Below are positions 25,847 through 34,573 of a stretch of 64,000 nucleotides of DNA, one piece after another. Made by a program: the position numbers and the translations under genes. How positions within the stretch are numbered: position 1 is the stretch's first letter; the number at the start of each line of letters is the position of its first letter. The DNA comes from Actinomycetota bacterium (GTDB taxonomy: Bacteria > Actinomycetota > Actinomycetes > Actinomycetales > Dermatophilaceae): assembly GCA_020161815.1 (NCBI GenBank), contig JAIUOP010000003.1, forward strand, positions 1-64,000. The letters are read 5' to 3'. The notes beneath the pieces are model-generated. The model made no database searches. It worked only from the letters and a program-made list of their open reading frames with translations, and was not told the DNA's origin.

Positions 25847-27106
25847 TCACCGCTGGGTCGGAGCGCGGCGCAGCATCCCCAGCAGGGACAACCCCACCAC
25901 CCCGCTGCCGGCGATCAGCAGCAGCCACAGGGTCGCCCGCCGGGCCGGTGCGGTCGGGTCCGGTGCCGGCCCCAGGTCCAGGGCCTGCGGGGTCGGGGAC
26001 ACCGGCACCGTCGGTGCGGCGCCGGGGGGCACCGGGCCGCCCACGCTCGCGTCGTAGGCCCAGGTCATCGCGGCATACGGCTGGACGACCCCCCACCCGG
26101 AGAGGTCGTTGCGGCGATCGCGCTGGGGTCGGGAGGCTGTCACCTCGAGCCGGTGAACGACCTCGGCCGCCGTGGCCTGTGGGAAGCGTTGCCGCACGAG
26201 TGCAGCGGCCGCCGAGACGAAGGCGGTGGCATAGCTGGTGGACAGCGCCGGGGGGATGCCGAAGACGCAGTCACCCCAGTCGCGGTTGGCCGCGACGATG
26301 TCGTAGCCGGGCGCGGCGAGGCTGACGTGCGCACCGTGGATGGACGCCTCGTTGACGGTGTCGGTCGCGTCGGAAGCGGCCACCCCTACCACCCCGGGGT
26401 ATGCCGCGGGGTAGCGCAACCCGTCAGCCGTCTCCGACGCGGTGGCCCGGTTTCCCGCGGAGGCCACGACCACGACGTCGCTGGCCACGGCATACGCGAT
26501 GGCATCGCGCACCAGGGCGTTGTCCGATGGTGAGCTCGACGAGATGTTGATCACCCGGGCGCCGTGATCGGTGGCCCAGCGGATCCCCTCGGCGAGCCGG
26601 GGGAAGCGCTCGGCGTCCTGGTCCTCACGGGCGTAGACGCGGACCGGGAGGATCGAGGCTTCCCGCGCCAGGCCCACCAGTCCGGACTGCGGCGCGACCG
26701 GGCGACCCGCGATGATCGAGGCCACGGCGGTGCCGTGGCCGAGCTCGTCGCTCGTCGCCGCTCCCTCGACGAGGCTGTGGCCGGGCAGCACGCCGCTGGT
26801 GAGGTGGGCGTTGTTGGTGGAGACCCCCGAGTCGACGACGGCCACGACGACACCGGCGCCGGTGGCCAGGGTCCACGCCTGGTCCGCTTCGAGACGGTCC
26901 AGGCCGGGTGACCGGCTAGGCACCCACCGCGTGACGCCCTCCTCGCACTTGGCGGCATCGGCCGCGGTGAGGGCCGACACGGTGCCGGTCGAGGAACCCG
27001 CGGGGGCGGCTGCGGCGCCCGTGGCCGCTCCCAGGGCCAGGCACGCGCAGGCGAGGGTGGCCAGTGGCAGCCGCGATGCGCGGTTGATGACCATGGCGGG
27101 GCTCAC
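25847..27106 (-). CDS. mycP: Type VII secretion mycosin, S8 serine protease
   Basis: 419 residues. A signal peptide (ATLACACLALGAATGAAAA) leads into a subtilisin fold with Asp in VVAVVDSGV (92), His in LGHGTAVAS (124) and Ser in STSYATAFVSAAA; a proline-rich linker and a C-terminal membrane anchor (TLWLLLIAGSGVVGLSLLG) follow, as in mycosins. It acts at the cell envelope as part of ESX systems. GTG at 27106 overlaps the eccB stop; the ATG at 27094 is an alternative. Confidence 0.93.
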   Translation of the reverse strand: MSPAMVINRASRLPLATLACACLALGAATGAAAAPAGSSTGTVSALTAADAAKCEEGVTRWVPSRSPGLDRLEADQAWTLATGAGVVVAVVDSGVSTNNAHLTSGVLPGHSLVEGAATSDELGHGTAVASIIAGRPVAPQSGLVGLAREASILPVRVYAREDQDAERFPRLAEGIRWATDHGARVINISSSSPSDNALVRDAIAYAVASDVVVVASAGNRATASETADGLRYPAAYPGVVGVAASDATDTVNEASIHGAHVSLAAPGYDIVAANRDWGDCVFGIPPALSTSYATAFVSAAAALVRQRFPQATAAEVVHRLEVTASRPQRDRRNDLSGWGVVQPYAAMTWAYDASVGGPVPPGAAPTVPVSPTPQALDLGPAPDPTAPARRATLWLLLIAGSGVVGLSLLGMLRRAPTQR

Positions 27107-28440
27107 CCCGAACCGGCGGAGATGACGGTCTGGGCAGCTGCCGGGTCCAGGCTCGGCCCGGCGCGGAACAGCTCCAGCCAGGCCGCACCGACGGGGGTGA
27201 CGTCACCGGGCCGGTAGCCCAACCGCCCGAGGATGTCCTCGCTGGGTGCCGGGATCGCGTAGGCCGTGGCGGTCGGGTCGATCGCGAACACCTGACCCGC
27301 CTCCGGGCTCCCCGCGCCCACGGCCCGCACGAGGGCGCCGCTGCTGGAGTCGACGGAGGCGCGGACGCCGCCCTGCGGAGCACGCACTGCCTCGGACGTG
27401 CTCAGCGAGGTCGTGGGGCTGGTGCCTCCGGCGGCCGTGAGGGTGGCGCAGGGTGGGGCCTCCAGCGGCGAGGGGATGGGCCCTGGCCATTCGGGCGGGG
27501 TGAGGGCCTGCTTGACGACGGTCAGTGAGCTGATCTGCGAGGGCTGGACGGCGATGTCGGTGGCGCCGCTGCCGGAGCCGAGGCGGTACATCGCATGCGC
27601 GACCTCGGGCAGGGGTTCGAGGTCGCCCTGGGCGTTGACGAGGTACCGCCGGTCCGCACTGCCGCCCACGGCGAGCACCGATCCCAGGCTGGTGCCCGGC
27701 GGGAGGCCGGTGATCGGGCGGCCGAGGTCGGCGATCTCGACGGGGCGCAGGGCCGGCCCGAGGTCGAAGAGGTTGAGCCAGCTCGCGGGCACGGCCAGGG
27801 GGGTCTGGCGATCGAGCGCCAGCGCGATCGTGACCGCCGAGACCTGGCCGGCGTCGACGGGGTAGCGCCGGGAGCCGGACACGACCCACGTCTGGCCCGC
27901 CGAGGTGACGACGACGGCCTTGTCCGTGGCCACGGAGTGCTCGGCCGAGGGACCCACGCCGACCCCGACGGCCTCTGCTTCCCCTGTGCAGGCCGTCCAG
28001 CCGGTGTTGGCGAGGTGGTCCGGGGGCGTCAGGCTGTCGGGGGCACCGAGGATGCCGAGCGTGGCACCCCGGGGCTTCGAGCTGAGCTTCGCGTCCTCGA
28101 CGGTGATGACCTTGAAGTCCTTGGAGGGGATGAGCAACCGGGCGCTCGTGGTGTTGATGACGGGGTGGAGCACGCCCTTGATCGAGACGAAGCGGGCCCC
28201 CGAGGCCTGGCCGATGATGAGGCGGTTGTCGTCCCAGCCCATCGGCAGCGAGCCCTTGATCCACCCGAAGGCGAGGCTGCCCAGGACGAGGACGACCGAG
28301 AGCAGCAGCCCGCCGATGATGGCCTTGAGGGGCTGGTGGGGCTCGACCTCACGACCGCCGGGTGCGCCGGCGACGAACGCGGTCGTCAGCCGTCGCTTGG
28401 CGAACGACTGGGCCTCGACGAGGTCCTTCTTGGTGGCCAC
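27103..28440 (-). CDS. eccB: Type VII secretion core component EccB
   Basis: 445 residues with one transmembrane helix (AIIGGLLLSVVLVLGSLAFG, near 40-60) and a large extracytoplasmic domain with typical EccB segments: MATKKDLVEAQSFAKRRL at the N-terminus, LIIGQASGARFVSI, and AYAIPAPSEDILGRLGY near the C-terminus. The GTG at 28440 lies 7 nt after the eccD stop and the end overlaps mycP. Confidence 0.94.
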   Translation of the reverse strand: MATKKDLVEAQSFAKRRLTTAFVAGAPGGREVEPHQPLKAIIGGLLLSVVLVLGSLAFGWIKGSLPMGWDDNRLIIGQASGARFVSIKGVLHPVINTTSARLLIPSKDFKVITVEDAKLSSKPRGATLGILGAPDSLTPPDHLANTGWTACTGEAEAVGVGVGPSAEHSVATDKAVVVTSAGQTWVVSGSRRYPVDAGQVSAVTIALALDRQTPLAVPASWLNLFDLGPALRPVEIADLGRPITGLPPGTSLGSVLAVGGSADRRYLVNAQGDLEPLPEVAHAMYRLGSGSGATDIAVQPSQISSLTVVKQALTPPEWPGPIPSPLEAPPCATLTAAGGTSPTTSLSTSEAVRAPQGGVRASVDSSSGALVRAVGAGSPEAGQVFAIDPTATAYAIPAPSEDILGRLGYRPGDVTPVGAAWLELFRAGPSLDPAAAQTVISAGSG

Positions 28441-28447
28441 GACGTCC

Positions 28448-29779
28448 TCAGGTGAGCCCGGCGGCGAACCAGGCGAGCGGCACCAGGGCCACCAGGGCCG
28501 CACCCTCGAGCGCATCGGCCACCCGGCCCAGACGCACGCGGGTCCGCGGGAGGAGCAGGGCCAGGGTCACGACCAACGCTGCGGCGCCCGCCAGGGCCAA
28601 GGTGATCCACGGCCGCCAGCCCGGCTGGATGTGGATGGCGGACACCGCCACCAAGGCGATGCCGGCGATCCCGGTCACCATGGCCAGCAGGACCGTGGCG
28701 CGCGTGCGCGCATGCCGGGTTCCCAGCAGGACGGCGACGAACCCCACGGTGGCGAAGACGGTGCCCAACAGGCCGGCCGAGACCAGCTGCGGAGTGCAGG
28801 CGAGCAGGCCCAGTCCGGAGGCGAGCCCCACGCCCAGCATGAGGTCGTGGCCGCGGTCGACCCGCGTGGCCACCTCGCGCGGCTCGACGGGGGGCGCATC
28901 GGCCCAGATCTCGACGTCGGTCTTCGGCGGGTTCGTGGTCAGGCGGCTCGACGACAGGCCGATCCAGGGCAGGAGGCAGGCGGTGACGGCGGCGAGGAGG
29001 AAGCCGGCCGCGCACAGGGCGGCCATCGGCCAGTGCAGCCAGGTCGCCAGGCCCCCGATCACGGCCAGCGCGGCTCCTGCCACACCGAGGGCGAGGAAGA
29101 CCAGCCGTGCCGGTGCCAGGGCCGCTGCGGCCACGACAGCGAGGAGGGCGACGCCGGCGCCGGACCACACCAGCCCCTCGCCCCACAGGGGCGCCCCGGG
29201 GCGGACCGCGGATCCCGCCACCACGGCATACACCAGGGCCGTCAGGCCGAGGGTGGTGGCGGCGCGCGCCTGCTTGCGCACCTTGAGCAGGACTGTGGCG
29301 GCACCGACGAGGAGCAGCCCGCCGATCCCGGCCACGGCCGCGACGAGAAGACCGCTGTCCCGGGTCGTGAACAGGGCCCAGGCGGCCGCCAGGAAGAAGG
29401 TCGCTGCGGCACCGATCGCCGTGAGCGAGGCGTGGGCGGTCGACCAGGGGGTGAACCGGGTCTCGACGAGGTCGGCGACGGCCTCGACCACGTCGTCATA
29501 CACCTTCGCGCGTGCGCCGGGAGGCTCGAGGAGGAGGACGCCACCATCCTCGATGCCCTGTGCCGCAAGGGAATTCGACGGATCAAGGGGTGTCCCGTCG
29601 GCGCGGAGCAGGCGATGGCCGGCGCTCGCCACACCGGGGTCGAGGATGCCCAGCTCACGGGCCAGGTCCGGGACCAGCTCGGCGATCGGCAGCCCGGAGG
29701 GGACACCCAGGTCGGCGCGGCGCGTGCCGGAGGTGACCGACAGGCGGACGAGGGAGCCGATCCCTGCGCTCGAACTCAC
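28448..29779 (-). CDS. eccD: Type VII secretion membrane component EccD (first copy)
   Basis: 443 residues. A ubiquitin-like N-terminal domain of about 90 residues (LVRLSVTSGTRRADLGVP to GVLLLEP) is followed by about 11 transmembrane helices. GTG at 29779 was chosen because GGAGGGG lies just upstream; an ATG 13 codons earlier has no such site. First gene of eccD-eccB-mycP, divergent from the WXG100 genes, with the shared operator palindrome 81 bp upstream. Confidence 0.92.
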   Translation of the reverse strand: MSSSAGIGSLVRLSVTSGTRRADLGVPSGLPIAELVPDLARELGILDPGVASAGHRLLRADGTPLDPSNSLAAQGIEDGGVLLLEPPGARAKVYDDVVEAVADLVETRFTPWSTAHASLTAIGAAATFFLAAAWALFTTRDSGLLVAAVAGIGGLLLVGAATVLLKVRKQARAATTLGLTALVYAVVAGSAVRPGAPLWGEGLVWSGAGVALLAVVAAAALAPARLVFLALGVAGAALAVIGGLATWLHWPMAALCAAGFLLAAVTACLLPWIGLSSSRLTTNPPKTDVEIWADAPPVEPREVATRVDRGHDLMLGVGLASGLGLLACTPQLVSAGLLGTVFATVGFVAVLLGTRHARTRATVLLAMVTGIAGIALVAVSAIHIQPGWRPWITLALAGAAALVVTLALLLPRTRVRLGRVADALEGAALVALVPLAWFAAGLT

Positions 29780-29859
29780 TGCATCCCCTCCGTCGCGCGG
29801 GCGTCGTGTCACCTTCACGCCGCGGAGAACCCCCGGCTCGGTGGCGCCCCAGCATCATA

Positions 29860-29903
29860 GGGGAGTGCTCCCCATTGGCCTGTTCCTGGAAGGCACCTAG
29901 GGT
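29860..29903 (+). promoter_or_regulatory. T7SS-locus promoter with palindromic operator (copy B)
   Basis: GGGGAGTGCTCCCC (29860-29873) is followed by TTGGCC (29875-29880), a 17-nt spacer and TAGGGT (29898-29903). Palindrome and -10 box have the same 24-nt separation as at 9785-9828. It drives the WXG100 operon and, being symmetrical, could also influence eccD on the other strand. Confidence 0.7.
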
Positions 29904-30005
29904 CTTCACTGTCCCCAGGGAAACCGGGGGACGCACCAGAGTCCGGGACCATTGGTCCAGTCAATGGTCCGACGGGACCGAAGCACGTCAAGGGAGGGCA
30001 CCACC

Positions 30006-30320
30006 ATGGGCAACAAGTCTTTCTCCGCCGCAAGCGGTGTGATCAACGAGTCGGCCAAGATCGTGGACCAGGCGCGGCAGGACCTGCGCAACCAGATCGG
30101 CCAGCTCACCGAGAAGATGGGTGCGGTCCGGTCCGCATGGCAGGGCGAGGGCGCGTCGAGCTTCGACGGCGTCCAGCGCGCGTGGACCAAGAACGCGCAG
30201 GACGTCATCGACGTCCTCGACATCTTCGAGCAGAACCTTCGGGCGAACGAGGCGACGTACAACGCCAAGGAGGCCGACGCCTCGCAGCTGCTCAGCAAGT
30301 ACAACTCTCAGCTCGGCTGA
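30006..30320 (+). CDS. WXG100-family protein (EsxB/EsxA-like, first of pair)
   Basis: 104 residues, helical hairpin with the central turn SAWQGEGASSFDGV carrying the W-x-G motif, and YNAKE near the C-terminus that fits the YxxxD/E secretion signal. WXG100 proteins are the small dimeric substrates of ESX machines. The start ATG has AAGGGAGGG upstream. A second WXG100 gene follows after 33 bp, presumably encoding the partner. Confidence 0.93.
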   Translation: MGNKSFSAASGVINESAKIVDQARQDLRNQIGQLTEKMGAVRSAWQGEGASSFDGVQRAWTKNAQDVIDVLDIFEQNLRANEATYNAKEADASQLLSKYNSQLG

Positions 30321-30353
30321 CGCCACCCGACTTCTCGAAAGGACATGACAATC

Positions 30354-30644
30354 ATGAGCGGAATGATGAAGGTCGACGCCGCGGGCATCGACATCCTGAT
30401 CGCGGACATGAAGGCCGGCTGCGACAAGCTCCAGACCCGCCTGGACGACATGGACAAGGACCTGCAGAAGTACATCTCCCAGTGGGAAGGTGGCGCGCAG
30501 AAGGCCTACGACGTGGCGCAGAAGCAGTGGAAGCAGGAGATCGGCGACCTCAAGGAGCTCCTCGAGGACGTGCGCAAGGCCGTGCACGAGTCCAAGGAGA
30601 ACTACCTGGCCGGCGAGCTCAAGAACGAGCAGAGCTGGGCCTGA
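30354..30644 (+). CDS. WXG100-family protein (second of pair)
   Basis: 96 residues with the turn SQWEGGAQKAYDVAQKQW carrying W-x-G and the C-terminal YLAGE that fits YxxxD/E. ATG at 30354 was preferred to ATG at 30345 because the ribosome binding site GAAAGGA (30337-30343) is too close to the latter. Probably forms a heterodimer with the product of the gene before. Confidence 0.93.
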   Translation: MSGMMKVDAAGIDILIADMKAGCDKLQTRLDDMDKDLQKYISQWEGGAQKAYDVAQKQWKQEIGDLKELLEDVRKAVHESKENYLAGELKNEQSWA

Positions 30645-30740
30645 GGCTGAACCACCCCGGTCACTCCCGGACCTGACTGCGCGTCCACCCACGCGCAGCC
30701 GGGCCCGGGATTCCGGGTTGAGGGATCGAGGGAGGACGTC

Positions 30741-31271
30741 ATGGGTACCCAGGGGATGAGCTACCCCACGGACTACATGCAGACGTTGGCGACGAGCCGG
30801 CAGAAGCAGTGGAACACCGAGGCTGCGGCCAGTCGGGCCAAGATCAAGGACAACTCCCTGCGCCAGGAGCACTTCGGTGACCTCGGCGCGTTCCGCGCGT
30901 TCGGCCAGGTGTACATGGCGGCACGCGCGATCTACCTCGACACCCTCAAGGGCGTCGACGAGGACCTCGATGCCGCAGCGGCCGGCATCGTCAGCTCGGC
31001 CAAGCAGATGAAGGACAAGGACGACGAGGCCGGCGCGGCCTTCATCGCTCTGCGGTCCCGCTGGGCCAACGGCATGGCCAGTCGCGCCCAGCAGGTCGCG
31101 GCGAGCGGTTCCGCACAGGCCCAGCAGGCCGAGGGAGCCCAGCAGCAGGCCAAGGCGGAGACCACCAAGGCGCCCGCCGCGGGGGCACCTGCTCCCGGAT
31201 CCGCGCCGGCCCCGGCTCCGGCTCCGGGCAGTGCGCCGGCGCCGGGCATGAACACACCACAGATCGGCTGA
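30741..31271 (+). CDS. T7SS-associated helical protein with alanine/proline-rich tail
   Basis: 176 residues. The first 120 are helical (SRQKQWNTEAAASRAKIKDN; FGQVYMAARAIYLDTL) and the rest is a low-complexity Ala/Pro/Gly/Gln tail (APGSAPAPAPAPGSAPAPG). Position after two WXG100 genes and before a PPE-like gene suggests an EspC-like accessory substrate or chaperone. No specific family could be named. GAGGGAGGA precedes the ATG. Confidence 0.65.
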   Translation: MGTQGMSYPTDYMQTLATSRQKQWNTEAAASRAKIKDNSLRQEHFGDLGAFRAFGQVYMAARAIYLDTLKGVDEDLDAAAAGIVSSAKQMKDKDDEAGAAFIALRSRWANGMASRAQQVAASGSAQAQQAEGAQQQAKAETTKAPAAGAPAPGSAPAPAPAPGSAPAPGMNTPQIG

Positions 31272-31282
31272 GGGGGAGGACG

Positions 31283-32737
31283 ATGGCATACCTGGTCGAC
31301 GGCGGGGGCGGAGGCCCGGTCCTGGACCCCAAGGCCAAGGCGAACGAGCGCGAGCTCTTCAAGCTCTTCAGCTTCACCGCCTTCATGGTGGACTGGGCGG
31401 CGGACGACTGGAAGGCCTCGGCCACCGCGGTGGCGGGCCTGTCCAAGGACGTCAAGGAGATCCGGTCCCGACTCATCGAGGGGGACGGCACGACACCGGG
31501 GTGGACCGGCCCGGCCGCCGAGGCCGCGGGTGGCAGCTTCGCGCTCCTCTCCTCCAGCCTGGACGCCCGGGCGAAGGAGCTCACCGATGCCCAGGCCGCC
31601 ATGCGTCAGGTGACCAAGGCCGCCGAGTGGGCCCGCGAGCAGTGGTACGCCAAGGTCGCCTCCATCAGCACCTCCCTGGACCCCACGAACTTCCAGAAGC
31701 CCATCTATCCGACCTCGTCGACGATGACGACGGACACCGCGGCGATGCAGGCGGCCGAGGAGCAGATCTACGAGCAGCGCGACCAGGCGGCCAAGAAGAT
31801 CCTCGAAGGACTGAACCTGCGGGTCGCCGAGGCCACGACGGCCATGCCGGTGGACTACGTGCCCCCGGATGCTCCGTGGACCGCGGGGGGAGGCGGAAGC
31901 GGAAGCGGTGGGTCCGGGTCGTATCCGTCGTCGTCGACCACTCCCTCCGGTCCGGGGATCACCCTCATCGGGACCCAGCCGCCGGAGCCGGGCACGGTCG
32001 TGCCCCCGTGGCCGCCGGAGCCGCCGGAGCCTCCCACGTCCTGGCCGCCGGAGCCGCCACCGTCGTGGCCGCCGGAGCCGCCACCGCCATGGCCGCCGGA
32101 GCCGCCACCGCCATGGCCGCCCATCGGTCCGGGTGAGCCCGAGGTGATCTCGATCGACGACGGTGGTGGAGGCCTCACCGGTCTCCCCACGGGTCCTGGA
32201 AGATCCGGGGGAGGCGCGGGCACGGCGTATGCCGTCGGCACCGGTGGCGCGTCCGGGCCCGGGTCCGGCGTGGTCGGCCTCGGTGGCTTCGTGGGTGGTC
32301 GCGGGAGCGCCGGCGCGGGGAGCGGCCGGGGCGGAGCCGGCGTGCGCGCCTTCGGCACCGGTCAAGGAGCTGCGGGCCGCGCGGGCTCGGGCGCTCGAGG
32401 CAGCTCGGTGCGTGGTGCCACCGGCACGGGCAAGTACGGCACCCCCCTCGTGGGCAACCAGCAGGGCGGCAAGGCGGGCGGCGCCCGCGGTGCCGGCGCC
32501 CGCGGCGCGTCCGGACGCGGTGCCGGGGGTCGCGGTGGCGGCCTGCCGGGCAGCCAGCAGGGTGCCGGGCGGGCCGGGGCCAAGGGGGCCCGCGGAGGCG
32601 CCGGGGCCGCCGGTGGTGCCGGCGGTCGTGGCGGCAAGGGCGATCGCGAACGCGACGACCTCGAGTACCTGACCCACGAGGACGAGCAGACCTGGTTCGA
32701 GGGCAGTGACCAGGCCGGTCCGGAGGTCTGGGACTGA
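31283..32737 (+). CDS. PPE-like T7SS substrate with WPPEPP repeats and glycine-rich C-terminus
   Basis: 484 residues. The N-terminal 180 are helical with a WXG-type turn (TPGWTGPAAEAAGGSF). A proline/tryptophan region with WPPEPPP repeats (near 240-285) follows, then some 150 residues rich in Gly, Ala and Arg, and an acidic end (DLEYLTHEDEQTWFEGSDQ) of the kind that closes related actinobacterial proteins. Likely a surface-exposed or secreted T7SS substrate. A GGGGGAGGA site precedes the ATG. Confidence 0.75.
   Translation: MAYLVDGGGGGPVLDPKAKANERELFKLFSFTAFMVDWAADDWKASATAVAGLSKDVKEIRSRLIEGDGTTPGWTGPAAEAAGGSFALLSSSLDARAKELTDAQAAMRQVTKAAEWAREQWYAKVASISTSLDPTNFQKPIYPTSSTMTTDTAAMQAAEEQIYEQRDQAAKKILEGLNLRVAEATTAMPVDYVPPDAPWTAGGGGSGSGGSGSYPSSSTTPSGPGITLIGTQPPEPGTVVPPWPPEPPEPPTSWPPEPPPSWPPEPPPPWPPEPPPPWPPIGPGEPEVISIDDGGGGLTGLPTGPGRSGGGAGTAYAVGTGGASGPGSGVVGLGGFVGGRGSAGAGSGRGGAGVRAFGTGQGAAGRAGSGARGSSVRGATGTGKYGTPLVGNQQGGKAGGARGAGARGASGRGAGGRGGGLPGSQQGAGRAGAKGARGGAGAAGGAGGRGGKGDRERDDLEYLTHEDEQTWFEGSDQAGPEVWD
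32042..32113 (+). repeat. Three in-frame 24-bp repeats coding WPPEPPP(S/P)
   Basis: Units 32042-32065, 32066-32089 and 32090-32113 share TGGCCGCCGGAGCCGCCACC and then differ by one or two bases; partial units flank them. The array could change length by slippage without a frameshift. Confidence 0.85.
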
Positions 32738-32739
32738 CC

Positions 32740-32782
32740 CATCGATGCGGCCCGCGGTGTCGATCCGCGGGCTGCATCGATG
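32740..32782. terminator. Bidirectional hairpin between convergent T7SS genes
   Basis: Two 18-bp arms, CATCGATGCGGCCCGCGG and its inverse with one mismatch, enclose a 7-nt loop. It lies after the PPE-like gene (+) and before the end of the second eccD-like gene (-). Confidence 0.8.
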
Positions 32783-32855
32783 CCTCACCGGCCCCGGCCG
32801 GGCCGAGCGCCCGGCCCTTCCCGGTCGATCGCCCGTGACCCTGACGTGAGGGGAC

Positions 32856-34439
32856 TCAGCCCGAGGCGAGCCGCCTCAGGGCCTCGATGCCGTCCGCAGC
32901 CACGATGCCGAGCGGCAGGCTGAGGGCGACGGCCAGTCCCTCCACCACATCGGCCAGCCGGGACAAGCGAGTCGATCGGTAGCCGGAGACGATGAGCGTC
33001 GACGCAGCCACGCACACCCACCCCAGGACGAGGGCACCGAGGACGACGAGGGCAGGTGCCGGCGTCCAACCGGTGCGGAGCACGCCGTGGACGCAGGCGC
33101 CCAGGAGGGCGGCTGCCGCTCCGAGCATGCTCCACCGGGGGAGCCGGTCGCGCACCCCGCGCGACGGGTACGCAAAGGCCAGCGCCGCGACACCGGTGAG
33201 GGCCACTGCGCCCCAGGTGGGGACGGCGGGCCGGGGAGGTGCCGTCACGAGGACCCAGCCGGCAATGACGGCGGCCAGCGCGGCATACGCGGTCCCCAGG
33301 GCCACGACCTCACGGGCGCCCTGGAACTGCTCGCTCACGGTGTGCCGCACGACGCGACGACGGCGGCCGGCGGACCGCTCTCGCACGGACCAGATGGTCG
33401 TGGCGAGCCGCTCGGTGTCGAGGAGCTGGGTGGGGTCCACGGTCAGGCTGGTCGTCGGGAGCGCACGCACGACCAGGGGGGAGACGCCCAGCACGAGCGC
33501 CGCGATGGCCGACCCGGGCCAGCCCTGCGTCGTGCCCACGCCGCACACGAGGCCGAGCCCGCCGATCACGGCCATGACCGCGCGATCCCCGCGCTCTTCG
33601 TCCAGGCGCCGCACCCTGGCCAGCGCCAGCGCCAGCACGGCGAGGGCACACGCGGCGACCAGGCTCACGGCGATGCGACCGGGCGTCTGGGCCAGTGGCA
33701 GGGTGAACCCGGCGCCGAAGGCGAGGGCGGGTGCGACGACCACGGACAGCAGGCGCTGCTCGGCACGTCGGACCGCAGCCAGGCCGACCGTGGCTGCGAG
33801 CAGGAGCATGGCCGCGACCGCGTGGAGCGCGCTGGTCGGGAGGGTCGCCTCGACCAGCGGGAGGTCGACACGCGGGCTGTCGGACCCGGCCATGAGGGCC
33901 GAGAGTGTGACGACGACCGCCAGACCGGTCGCCGCCCACAGGAGACGCTCACCCGGCGCACCGGTGTCGGTGGCCGCGGCTGCCGTGGACGCGACCGACC
34001 GCAGGCGCGGGCGAGGGCGCGTGTCGCTGGCCGGCTCGAGCACGAGTCGGTCCCGGCGCCGGGTGGAGTCGTCCACCTCGAGCGGGGTGGCGCGACCGCG
34101 CGCCCGACCGCCGGAGGCCGCCGCATCCCGCGCGCCGGCAGCCCCACCCGATCGATCCAGGTTCTGCACGTCCCGGTGGAGGGCGTGGGTCGGCATCCGA
34201 ACCACAGTGAGCACCCCGCCGACGGGCACGTCCTCGAGCAGGTCGTGCGGTCCGAGCAGTCGACCCGACGGCGTCGCCACCGCGTGCGGACTGGCGCTGG
34301 AGGCGATGCCGAGGACCGAGAGGACGTCGGCGACGCGAGTGCCGTCCGGGACGACGAGGTCGTAGCGACGCGCGGAGGCGATCAGGGTGAGGCGATGGCC
34401 CGTCGCGCCGGTGGCGCTCGTGGCGCTGGTGGCGCTCAT
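32856..34439 (-). CDS. Second EccD-like type VII secretion membrane protein
   Basis: 527 residues. A ubiquitin-like N-terminal domain (HRLTLIASARRYDLVVPDG to GVLTVVRM) leads to a long Arg/Asp/Ser-rich linker (about 100-165) and about 11 transmembrane helices; the end SRLADVVEGLAVALSLPLG parallels the end of the first EccD (GRVADALEGAALVALVPLA). ATG at 34439 has the strong site GGGGAGGAGG. It diverges from eccC. Two EccD forms in one locus suggest either a heteromeric membrane ring or that this copy fills the slot of the missing eccE; both are inference. Confidence 0.85.
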   Translation of the reverse strand: MSATSATSATGATGHRLTLIASARRYDLVVPDGTRVADVLSVLGIASSASPHAVATPSGRLLGPHDLLEDVPVGGVLTVVRMPTHALHRDVQNLDRSGGAAGARDAAASGGRARGRATPLEVDDSTRRRDRLVLEPASDTRPRPRLRSVASTAAAATDTGAPGERLLWAATGLAVVVTLSALMAGSDSPRVDLPLVEATLPTSALHAVAAMLLLAATVGLAAVRRAEQRLLSVVVAPALAFGAGFTLPLAQTPGRIAVSLVAACALAVLALALARVRRLDEERGDRAVMAVIGGLGLVCGVGTTQGWPGSAIAALVLGVSPLVVRALPTTSLTVDPTQLLDTERLATTIWSVRERSAGRRRRVVRHTVSEQFQGAREVVALGTAYAALAAVIAGWVLVTAPPRPAVPTWGAVALTGVAALAFAYPSRGVRDRLPRWSMLGAAAALLGACVHGVLRTGWTPAPALVVLGALVLGWVCVAASTLIVSGYRSTRLSRLADVVEGLAVALSLPLGIVAADGIEALRRLASG

Positions 34440-34573
34440 GCCTCGACCTCCTCCCCGTGACTGCGGCCGACGCATCGGCGGGCCCGGAGCTCCGGCCGTG
34501 GATGCGTCTGCCACACAATAGTGCGCCCGGTAGGTTGGCTCACGGCGCGAACTGACGGTGGGAGAGGGGACCG

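Noticed and set aside
32042..32113. CRISPR-like array
   Set aside because: The repeats are contiguous, in frame and code WPPEPPP; there are no spacers.
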